This document shows, in pieces, positions 24,645 through 31,954 of a DNA stretch of 47,617 nt. Positions within the stretch are counted from its first letter, which is position 1; every line of letters starts with the position of its first letter. This DNA comes from Verrucomicrobiia bacterium (GTDB taxonomy: Bacteria; Verrucomicrobiota; Verrucomicrobiia; Verrucomicrobiales; DEV007). The notes under the pieces were generated by a model, which worked only from the letters and a program-made list of their open reading frames with translations, was not told the DNA's origin and searched no databases. Position numbers and translations under genes: made by a program. The stretch covers positions 1-47,617 of the forward strand of contig JAUICH010000036.1 in assembly GCA_030427505.1 (NCBI GenBank), written 5' to 3'.

Positions 24645-26144
24645 ATGAAGCTTCTTTACCTCCCCTTTCTTTTCCTAACCTTTTTATTAAGCGGAAAGGT
24701 TGCCGCCCAGATTCCCGCCGAGCCTCTCCAGATCGGTCACGAGCCCCAGTTCCTTCACAACCTCTGGGTGGTGGACAACCACTGGGCCATCAAATACAAA
24801 AAAGAAGCCGTGCGGCGCGTCTTTCACCCGGCCCAAAAACATCCCGCCAACCCGGTTCTGAGAGACGGAAACCCCAGCTATGGCTGGGCGGTTTACGATG
24901 AGGAGGCCGGTCTGTTCCGGCTCTACTACCAGAAAAATCTCCTCTTCAATCCTGAGGCTCCCCAGGAAAAGGAAGGCCGCAAGTACCGGACGGAAATCGC
25001 CTGCGCGGAGTCCGCGGACGGCATCCACTGGAAGGTGCCGCATCTCAATCTCTATCCTGACAAAAGCCCCGAACCCAACAACATCGTCATCGAAGTGCCC
25101 GGCCACCCCACTCTGGAAGCCTCCGCGCCGGTGCTGCTGGACGTGCCGGAGAAGGATCGCCATGGATTCCGCTACCTCATGATGTACCGCGCCAAAGGCG
25201 CCGGAGGCGGCGACGCGAATGGCATCCGCCTCGTGGGATCGCGCGACGGCATTCATTGGGATCAGGCCAGCGACACCCAGATCGTGCACCTGCACAGCGA
25301 TCATCATAACTCCATCAGCTATGATCCGGTGAAGGACGACTACGTCCTCTATTGCCGGGCGAAAGACGTTTACCGCGCCCGGGGCAAGGAAATGATCGAC
25401 ACCGGCGCGTCCCGGCGCATCGCCACGATGCGCAGTAAGGAACTGTGGACGAACTGGATGGAGCATGGCCGCCCCCAGACGATCCTCATCCCCGACGAGA
25501 CCGATAACGAAACGAACTACAACTTCTTCTACGGCATGCCCACCCGCTATTTCGCGGGCGTTTTCTGGGGGTTCCTGGAGCCCTTCCGGATGAACGACTA
25601 CATCCACACCGAGCTGGTTTTCAGCCGGGACGGCGTGAACTTCCTCCGCCTGCCCGGACACCCCAAGCTCATCGAATACGGAGAGGACGGCGCCTGGGAC
25701 GATACCATGATCTTCGCCAGCCCCGGCTGGGTGGAGAAAGGCGATCAATGGTATCTCTACTACACCGGCTGGGACGGCCCCCACGGCGGCACGGACCGCT
25801 CCGGCGCCTTCGGCCTGGCCACGGTCCGGAAAGAAGGCTTCGTTTCCCTGCGCGGCCCCAGGAACGGCGGCGTGGTCTGCACCCGCACGATGATCTGGCC
25901 CGGCGGCGATCTCGTCCTCAACGCGGATGCCCACGAGGGCGAGTTGACTGTCCGCGTCAGCAACCGCCTGCGCCAGCCAGTGGAAGGCTTCAACCACGGC
26001 GACGGGGAAGCCTTCACCGGAGACGCCGTGCGTCACATCTACCACTGGGGCGGGAAATCCCTCAATGAGCTAAAAGGCCAGGAGATCCGCCTGGAGTTCT
26101 ATCTCCGCGACGCGGACCTCTACACCTTTCTGGCTGGAGAGTGA
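24645..26144 (+). CDS. Secreted five-bladed beta-propeller glycosidase-like protein
   Basis: 499-aa exported protein. The signal peptide MKLLYLPFLFLTFLLSG ends near KVAAQ. Repeated blades follow the GH32/GH43/GH68 style: SYGWAVYDEEAGLFRLYYQ, IACAESADGIHWKVP, IRLVGSRDGIHWDQ, DDYVLYCRAKD, LVFSRDGVNFLRLP and DQWYLYYTGWDGPHGG. The SxDGxxW pattern is characteristic of five-bladed glycosidase propellers common in PVC genomes. Catalytic acids cannot be assigned with confidence. A C-terminal beta-sandwich ends LRDADLYTFLAGE. ATG at 24645 opens the signal; the frame upstream to 24543 lies within repeat copy 2. Its stop overlaps the GTG of the next gene, so the two are translationally coupled. Confidence 0.85.
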   Translation: MKLLYLPFLFLTFLLSGKVAAQIPAEPLQIGHEPQFLHNLWVVDNHWAIKYKKEAVRRVFHPAQKHPANPVLRDGNPSYGWAVYDEEAGLFRLYYQKNLLFNPEAPQEKEGRKYRTEIACAESADGIHWKVPHLNLYPDKSPEPNNIVIEVPGHPTLEASAPVLLDVPEKDRHGFRYLMMYRAKGAGGGDANGIRLVGSRDGIHWDQASDTQIVHLHSDHHNSISYDPVKDDYVLYCRAKDVYRARGKEMIDTGASRRIATMRSKELWTNWMEHGRPQTILIPDETDNETNYNFFYGMPTRYFAGVFWGFLEPFRMNDYIHTELVFSRDGVNFLRLPGHPKLIEYGEDGAWDDTMIFASPGWVEKGDQWYLYYTGWDGPHGGTDRSGAFGLATVRKEGFVSLRGPRNGGVVCTRTMIWPGGDLVLNADAHEGELTVRVSNRLRQPVEGFNHGDGEAFTGDAVRHIYHWGGKSLNELKGQEIRLEFYLRDADLYTFLAGE

Positions 26145-27481
26145 TTTCAGGCACGAACCCAGCGCCCGCCCCCCTTGTCATCGGGCCGATCCGCTTTACT
26201 CTTTCGGGCATCACCTCCGCTTTCCTCCAGATCTATCGCCTCGCGGTCCTGGTCGCCATTGTCTGGCTGGTCCGGGAACATCACGTACGCCTGCGCGTCC
26301 AGGGGGACCGTCCCATCACGGCGCAGGAGGTGCGGGCCTTCCTGCCGGACACGCATAAGCTGGTGCCGGACGGCGGCCCGCGCGCCGGTCTCTTCGTGCT
26401 GAATGCCGCCGGAGACACCATCGGCTACGCCGCCCGCACCATGCCGCAATGCCGTGACGTCATCGGCTATTCGGGCCCCACGGACGGGCTCATCGTTTTC
26501 GGCCCGGACGAAAAAGTCGTGGGCGTCGCCATCCGCTCCAGCTACGACACGCCCAGCCACGTCGAGGACGTGAAGTTCGACTACCTCTTCATGGAAAACT
26601 GGAACGGGAAGACCTGGGAAGAGATCGCCGCCATTGAGGACCTGAACGCGGCGGGCATCTATGGCGTGTCCGGCGCCACCCGCACCAGCGAAGCCCTGGG
26701 CGAGAGCATCTCCGTTCGCCTCGCTTCCGGCGATGCCTCAGCTCCGGCGGCGGCACGGGCGGGCTGGCGTTTCGGCTGGAAAGACGCCGGGCTCGTCCTC
26801 GTGGTGGCGGGCGGCCTGCTTATGGCTTTCGTGAAACGCCGCGCGGTGCAGCGCCTGCGGCCCTGGTATTCCGTCGCGGTTTTCCTCTACCTCGGCCTGT
26901 TAACCGGTGACCTGCTCGCGGAGTCCCTACTGGTGGGCTGGGCGGAGTCCGGCATTCCCTGGCGCTATTCTCCCGGCGTGGTGCTCCTCGCGGCGGCGGC
27001 CTTCCTCGTGCCCTTGGGCACGCGGCAGCCGCTCTACTGCCAGTACATCTGTCCCCACGGACACGCCCAACGCTGGCTGATGAAGGTCCTGCCCGCCCGC
27101 TGGATGCTGAAGCTGCCAAAGGACGTGAAGTGGCCCGCTCAAGCCATTCCCCTCATGCTCCTGGTGGTAGTTCTGTTAGTCACTTTTCTGGACCTGCCGC
27201 TGGACCTGGCGGGCATCGAACCCTTCGACGCCTACGTCATCCGTTCCGCCGGCGTGGCCACCATCGCCGTGGCGGCGGTGGGCCTTTTCGCCGCGCTTTT
27301 CATTCCCATGGCCTATTGTAAATACGGCTGCCCCACGGGGTTGCTGCTGGACTTCGTCCGCCGCCGCACCGGAGAAACGCGCCCCGGCCTCCGGGACCTC
27401 GTGGCCTTGCTGTTCCTCGGCGCGGCTTTCGTTTTTTACCGTTATTACGACCTCATTCATGGCTGGATTGTCCAGGCTTAG
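26141..27481 (+). CDS. FMN-binding, Fe-S membrane protein (NosR/RnfG-NapH-like)
   Basis: 446-aa polytopic membrane protein with GTG start overlapping the upstream stop (GTGA). Helix 1 is at about 28-45. The periplasmic FMN-binding domain (about 50-195) ends in GVSGATRTS, the S/T-G-A-T-x-T flavinylation motif, with Thr182 the probable covalent FMN site attached by ApbE. About six helices follow, with two CxxxCP clusters: Cys300/Cys304 (CQYICPHG) and Cys393/Cys397 (CKYGCPTG), as in NosR and NapH. The C-terminal ferredoxin domain of full NosR is absent. It probably moves electrons across the membrane to or from extracytoplasmic flavin enzymes. No nos or rnf genes are nearby. Its 3' end overlaps the next gene. 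Confidence 0.88.
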   Translation: MISGTNPAPAPLVIGPIRFTLSGITSAFLQIYRLAVLVAIVWLVREHHVRLRVQGDRPITAQEVRAFLPDTHKLVPDGGPRAGLFVLNAAGDTIGYAARTMPQCRDVIGYSGPTDGLIVFGPDEKVVGVAIRSSYDTPSHVEDVKFDYLFMENWNGKTWEEIAAIEDLNAAGIYGVSGATRTSEALGESISVRLASGDASAPAAARAGWRFGWKDAGLVLVVAGGLLMAFVKRRAVQRLRPWYSVAVFLYLGLLTGDLLAESLLVGWAESGIPWRYSPGVVLLAAAAFLVPLGTRQPLYCQYICPHGHAQRWLMKVLPARWMLKLPKDVKWPAQAIPLMLLVVVLLVTFLDLPLDLAGIEPFDAYVIRSAGVATIAVAAVGLFAALFIPMAYCKYGCPTGLLLDFVRRRTGETRPGLRDLVALLFLGAAFVFYRYYDLIHGWIVQA

Positions 27482-27896
27482 TATCGGAAGCATTCTCCTC
27501 CGCGCGTTCCTCCTGCTGGCCATCGCCGGCGGCGCGGCGTGGCTTCTTTTCGCGCCGTTCCGCGCCATCCGCCGCGAGGCCCAGGTCAAGAATACCCTCT
27601 TAACCATCCAGCAGGCGCTTCAGGCCTACCACGTAAAGGAGGAACTCTACCCCCTGCCCTACAAGATGAAGGGCGCGCAACTCGTGGACCTCCTCCTGGA
27701 GTCCGGCCACCTGAAAGCCCCGCCGCTCAATCCCTACAGCGGCGCACCCTACGGCCACGCCGGAAACGAAACCGCGGACCGCATCTACTACGAAACCGAT
27801 TCCCAGCAAGAAACCTACTCCCTGAAAGCGCTGAACTTCGAAAACGACGAAACCTTTCTCCTCATCGACAGCACGGAGCATCATTCTTTAGAGTAG
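27459..27896 (+). CDS. Pseudopilin (GspG-like) domain protein
   Basis: 145-aa protein with an N-terminal hydrophobic helix (LRAFLLLAIAGGAAWLLF, about 14-31) and a soluble region like type II secretion GspG or type IV pilin: AQVKNTLLTIQQALQAYHVKEELYPLPY, LVDLLLESGHLKAPPLNPYSGAPYG and a final beta strand. The prepilin cleavage site G-F-T-x-x-E is missing, so it is probably a membrane-anchored rather than processed pseudopilin. It overlaps the FMN/Fe-S gene by 23 bp, so it is co-transcribed. Link to electron transfer or secretion is unclear. PVC bacteria carry many GspG-like orphan proteins. Confidence 0.78.
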   Translation: MAGLSRLSIGSILLRAFLLLAIAGGAAWLLFAPFRAIRREAQVKNTLLTIQQALQAYHVKEELYPLPYKMKGAQLVDLLLESGHLKAPPLNPYSGAPYGHAGNETADRIYYETDSQQETYSLKALNFENDETFLLIDSTEHHSLE

Positions 27897-27938
27897 TTCT
27901 CTTATCCCTTTTGTTTCTGTTTCATATCCGAATCCCCC

Positions 27939-29354
27939 ATGACGCCCCCCAACATCCTCTGGCTGTGCACGGACCAGCAGCGTTTCGACACCATCGGCGC
28001 GTTGGGAAATCCCCTGGTCCGCACGCCAAATCTGGACCGCCTCGTGGCGCAAGGGGTCAGCTTCACGAATGCCTTTTGCCAGAGCCCGGTCTGCACGCCC
28101 AGCCGGGCCTCTTTTCTCACCGGCCGCTACGCCCGCACCACGCGCTGCCGCCAGAACGGGCAGCAGATTCCCGCGGACGAGGTGCTGGTCTCGCGCCTCT
28201 TCGCGGACGCGGGGTACCGCTGCGGCCTGGCGGGAAAGCTGCACCTTTCCTCCTGCGCCAATGGCCGGGTGGAACAGCGCATCGATGATGGCTACGATGT
28301 GTTCCACTGGTCGCACCACCCTCAACCGGATTGGGCGGAGAACGCCTACTCTCAGTGGCTTAGCTCCCAGGGCACTTCGTGGGAGGAGCTTTACAACGGA
28401 CCCACCACCGGCTTCGTAAAGGAGGGTGTGCCCGCCGAATTTCACCAGACCACCTGGTGCGCGGAGATGACGATCGACTTCCTGCGCGAAAACGCCGGGC
28501 GACCGTGGTTTTTCAGCTTCAATTGCTTCGACCCCCACCACCCCTTCGACCCGCCGAAGGACTACCTGGACCATTACGACCCGGACCAGATGCCCCTGCC
28601 CAAACGCCGCGAAGGCGAGCTGGCGGAGAAAACTTCCTTCCAGCGTCTCGACGCGGAATGGGCGCACAACAGCCCCGGCGAATTTCACACCAGCGCCATG
28701 ACGGACCGCGACCGGCGCGAAGTGACCGCCGCCTACTACGCCATGTGCGAACTCATCGACACCCAGGTGGGCCGCATTCTCGATGCGCTGGAGGCATCCG
28801 GCCAGGCGGACAACACGCTGGTTATTTTCATGTCCGACCATGGCGAGATGCTGGGAGACCACGGCCTCTATTTCAAAGGCCCCCACTTCTACGACGAAGC
28901 GCTGCGCGTCCCCCTCATCCTGCGTTGGCCGGGTCATTTCAAGGAAGGCCACCAGGTCACCGGCCTGGTGGAATTGACCGACCTCGCCCCCACACTGCTG
29001 GAGGCCTCGGGGCTGGCCGTGCCGGAGCGCATGCAGGGCCGCTCCCTCCTGCCCCATCTTACGGGAGAAGCGGACCCAGCCCATCATCGCGACTTCGTTT
29101 ACTGCGAATACTACAACGCCTGGACCCACCACGACGCCTACGGCACCATGGTCCGCACGCCCACGGAAAAGATCGTCGTCTATCACGGCACGGATCAGGG
29201 CGAACTCTATGATCTGGAGAACGACCCGGATGAGTTCGAGAATCTCTGGGACCGTCCGGAGGAACTGCCGCGCAAAGCCCGGCTGCTGAAGCAGTGCTTC
29301 GACGCCAGCGTCCTGTCCATGGATCCCATGCCCGAACGGCTCGGACCCTTCTAA
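27939..29354 (+). CDS. Sulfatase without signal peptide (CTPSR type)
   Basis: 471-aa sulfatase, probably cytoplasmic because it starts MTPPNILWLCTDQQR with no signal. The formylglycine site is Cys52 in VCTPSRASFLTGRY, the canonical CxPxR. Asp12 and the SDHGEMLGDHGL segment supply metal ligands; the usual first DD pair is D-Q here. The C-terminal half has CEYYNAWTHHDAY and LYDLENDPDEFENLWD, the typical sulfatase tail. The family hydrolyses sulfate esters after Cys is converted to formylglycine; no FGE or anSME maturase gene is in the window. A Gfo/Idh/MocA gene without signal follows after 24 bp, so both may act on imported sulfated sugars. Confidence 0.93.
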   Translation: MTPPNILWLCTDQQRFDTIGALGNPLVRTPNLDRLVAQGVSFTNAFCQSPVCTPSRASFLTGRYARTTRCRQNGQQIPADEVLVSRLFADAGYRCGLAGKLHLSSCANGRVEQRIDDGYDVFHWSHHPQPDWAENAYSQWLSSQGTSWEELYNGPTTGFVKEGVPAEFHQTTWCAEMTIDFLRENAGRPWFFSFNCFDPHHPFDPPKDYLDHYDPDQMPLPKRREGELAEKTSFQRLDAEWAHNSPGEFHTSAMTDRDRREVTAAYYAMCELIDTQVGRILDALEASGQADNTLVIFMSDHGEMLGDHGLYFKGPHFYDEALRVPLILRWPGHFKEGHQVTGLVELTDLAPTLLEASGLAVPERMQGRSLLPHLTGEADPAHHRDFVYCEYYNAWTHHDAYGTMVRTPTEKIVVYHGTDQGELYDLENDPDEFENLWDRPEELPRKARLLKQCFDASVLSMDPMPERLGPF

Positions 29355-29378
29355 CAAACCCACCCCTACCTTTCCATT

Positions 29379-30350
29379 TTGGATAAGATCACCAACATCG
29401 GTTTTCTCGGCGCGGGAGACATTTCCCTGCTGCATGCCGAAGCCATCGCCCACCTTCCCACCGCACGGTTGCGGGGCCTCTGGAGCATCGACGCGGCTCA
29501 GGCCGCCGAAAAAGCCCGGGCCTTCGGCTGTCAGACTTACGAATCCGCCGAGGCCCTGGTGGCCGATCCGGAGATCGATGCCGTCTTCGTTCTCACCAAT
29601 CTAGAAACCCACGCCCGCTACGCCACCCTGGCCATGGACGCGGGAAAGGCCGTGCTGGTGGAAAAGCCGGTGGCCGCGTCCGTCGCGGAACTGGAAGCCC
29701 TCAAAGCCTGCGCCGAGAAAAACGGCGCGCCGCTGGCGCCAGGGCATAACTATATACATGAGCCCGCCCTGCAACGCACCCGCGCCCTGCTGGATGCCGG
29801 AAAGCTGGGCGAACTGGTGGCGGTTTACATTCTCTACAACATCCACCACCCGGAGGACGTGGCCCGGCGCTACCCCGGCGTCATCCGTCATATTCTCACT
29901 CATCATAGCTACATCCTGCTCTACCTCGCGGGCGCGCCGGAGGCCGTCTCCGCCATGAAGTCCGTGGTTCACTACGCGGAGTTCCAGGGCGAAGACCTCG
30001 CCCTCGTAAACCTGCGGCTGAAGAACGGCGCCCTGGCCCACTTCTGCGCGGACTTCGCGGCGGACGATCACGGCGGCGATTCGTGGACCTTCATGGTGAA
30101 AGTGTTAGGCACCAAAGGCAGCGCCCGCTTCAGCTATGGCGACTGGGTGGAAAACGCCCCCGGCCCCGTGCACAGCCACACCTACAGCGCTTACGAATAC
30201 GGCGTCCGCGAAGAGGTTCGCTACTTCGTGGAAGACATTCTCGGCAAGGGAAAGGCTCCCCTCTCCACCATCGATGACGCCATCGCGTGCCAGAAAATAG
30301 TTGAAGCCTGCGAGCGTTCGGCGGACGGGGGTAGAGAGTTCCCGCTCTGA
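29379..30350 (+). CDS. Cytoplasmic Gfo/Idh/MocA family oxidoreductase
   Basis: 323-aa NAD(P)-dependent oxidoreductase with TTG start (MDKITNIGFLGAGDISLLHAE) and no signal, unlike the two Tat-exported members in this window. Family motifs: the Rossmann GAGDIS, VFVLTNLETHARYA, and VLVEKPVAASVAE with the conserved lysine. A His-rich HHPEDVARRYPGVIRHILTHHSY segment probably lines the active site. It lies 24 bp after the cytoplasmic sulfatase and 23 bp before the next sulfatase, so the three are probably one transcript. It may oxidise or epimerise a desulfated sugar; inference. Confidence 0.9.
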   Translation: MDKITNIGFLGAGDISLLHAEAIAHLPTARLRGLWSIDAAQAAEKARAFGCQTYESAEALVADPEIDAVFVLTNLETHARYATLAMDAGKAVLVEKPVAASVAELEALKACAEKNGAPLAPGHNYIHEPALQRTRALLDAGKLGELVAVYILYNIHHPEDVARRYPGVIRHILTHHSYILLYLAGAPEAVSAMKSVVHYAEFQGEDLALVNLRLKNGALAHFCADFAADDHGGDSWTFMVKVLGTKGSARFSYGDWVENAPGPVHSHTYSAYEYGVREEVRYFVEDILGKGKAPLSTIDDAIACQKIVEACERSADGGREFPL

Positions 30351-30373
30351 AACCTAACCGTTTGTTCACTCCC

Positions 30374-31846
30374 ATGAAGCGCCTGTTCGCCCCCTTTCTC
30401 GCCACCGCCCTGGCGGTGTTTGGCCTGCTGATTTTCAACTCTTCCGCCCTCTCCCAGGAAAAGGACGGCGCTAAGAAACTGAATGTCCTCTGGCTCGTGT
30501 CCGATGACTTGGGGGTAGAGGCCGGTTGTTACGGAGACAAAGCCGTTTCCACTCCCAACGTGGACCGCCTGGCCGCGGAAGGCGTGCGCTACACCCATGC
30601 CTACTCCTCCGCGCCGGTGTGTTCCTCTTCCCGCTCGGCCTTCATCACCGGCATGTATCAGACCTCCATTGGCGCGCAGCACCACCGCACCCGGAACCTG
30701 AAGCCGCTCCCGGAGGGTGTCCGCACTCTGCCGGAACTCTTCAAGGAAGCCGGTTACTTCGTCTGCAACATCAACGCCAAGACCGGCAAGGGCATCGGCA
30801 AAGAAGACTACAACTTCATCACTCCCGAAAACCTCTACGACGGCGACGACTGGAGCCAGCGGGCCGAGGGCCAGCCCTTCTTCGCCCAGGTCCAGATCTT
30901 CGAACCCCACCGGACCTTCGATAAAAACGAAGACCCGGACCGCCTCGCGAAGATCGAGCTGCCGCCCTACTACCCGGATCATCCGGTGACGCGGGCGGAC
31001 TGGGCGAACTACCTGGCCTCCGTGGAGGAAATGGACCGGAAAACCGGTGAATTCCTCGACCGGTTGGAGCAGGAAGGCCTCGCGGACAATACGCTGGTGG
31101 TCTTCTTCGGCGACCACGGCCGGCCTCACGTGCGGGGGAAACAGTGGCTCTACGATCCCGGCTTGCACACCCCGCTCATCCTGCGCTGGCCGGGGCACTT
31201 GGAGCCGGGCGAAGTAAGAGACGGCCAAGTCAGCCTGATCGACCTCGCCCCCACCAGCCTGGCCGCCGCCGGGCTGGAGATTCCCGGCTTCATGCAGGGC
31301 GTGGACATTCTGGCGGATGGATTTGAAGGCCGGCCGGAAATCTACGCCGCCCGCGACCGCTGCGGCGATGCCGTGGACCGCATCCGCTGCGTCCGCACGG
31401 AACGCTACAAGTACATCCGCAACTTCATGCCCGAGCTGCCCTACACCCAGCACAGCGGCTACAAAAAGCAGCAATATCCCGTGCTGACCCTGATGGAAGT
31501 CATGCAGGACCAGGGCCGCCTGACGCCGGAGCAGGCCCTCTTCATGGCGCCGGAAAAGCCCGAGGAAGAACTCTACGACCTGGAGGCCGACCCCTACGAA
31601 GTGCACAACCTGGCCGCCGATCCCGCCCACGCGGAGACGCTGAAAACCCTCCGGGGCAAAGTGGAAACCTGGATTGACGAAACCAATGACCAGGGCCGTT
31701 TCCTGGAGACGGACGAGGAAATCAAGGCCATCAAAGAAGAAAAATACGCCACTTTTGAGCGCGGCATGAAGCGCCGTGGTCTGAAAGCCGACATTTCCGA
31801 CCGGAAATACCTGGATTGGTGGAAAAAAGAACTCGGTGTCAAGTAG
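30374..31846 (+). CDS. Secreted sulfatase (CSSSR type)
   Basis: 490-aa exported sulfatase. Signal peptide about 1-26 (ending ALSQEK). LNVLWLVSDDLGVEAG supplies the DD metal ligands (44-45). The modification site is Cys83 in VCSSSRSAFITGMYQTSIGAQHHR, so the third position is Ser, not Pro. This form is common in sulfatases annotated as heparan N-sulfatase-like. FGDHGRPHVRGKQWLYDPG and the C-terminal LYDLEADPYEVHNLA are standard. The ATG at 30374 is preferred over an in-frame TTG at 30362. The substrate is not identifiable. It shares strand and tight spacing with the upstream sulfatase and oxidoreductase. Confidence 0.92.
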   Translation: MKRLFAPFLATALAVFGLLIFNSSALSQEKDGAKKLNVLWLVSDDLGVEAGCYGDKAVSTPNVDRLAAEGVRYTHAYSSAPVCSSSRSAFITGMYQTSIGAQHHRTRNLKPLPEGVRTLPELFKEAGYFVCNINAKTGKGIGKEDYNFITPENLYDGDDWSQRAEGQPFFAQVQIFEPHRTFDKNEDPDRLAKIELPPYYPDHPVTRADWANYLASVEEMDRKTGEFLDRLEQEGLADNTLVVFFGDHGRPHVRGKQWLYDPGLHTPLILRWPGHLEPGEVRDGQVSLIDLAPTSLAAAGLEIPGFMQGVDILADGFEGRPEIYAARDRCGDAVDRIRCVRTERYKYIRNFMPELPYTQHSGYKKQQYPVLTLMEVMQDQGRLTPEQALFMAPEKPEEELYDLEADPYEVHNLAADPAHAETLKTLRGKVETWIDETNDQGRFLETDEEIKAIKEEKYATFERGMKRRGLKADISDRKYLDWWKKELGVK

Positions 31847-31954
31847 TTCTCCTGGTTCGGAATCCTGAAATTCGCGGGCAAAGCCCCATTTTTGAGCTAG
31901 TTTGACTTCCCCTCTTTCGCCGGTTCCGCCGGCTTGCAGCCTCATTCAGACAAG

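Noticed and set aside
26141-27481. Full nitrous-oxide regulator NosR
   Set aside because: The C-terminal ferredoxin cluster is missing and there are no nos genes around it.
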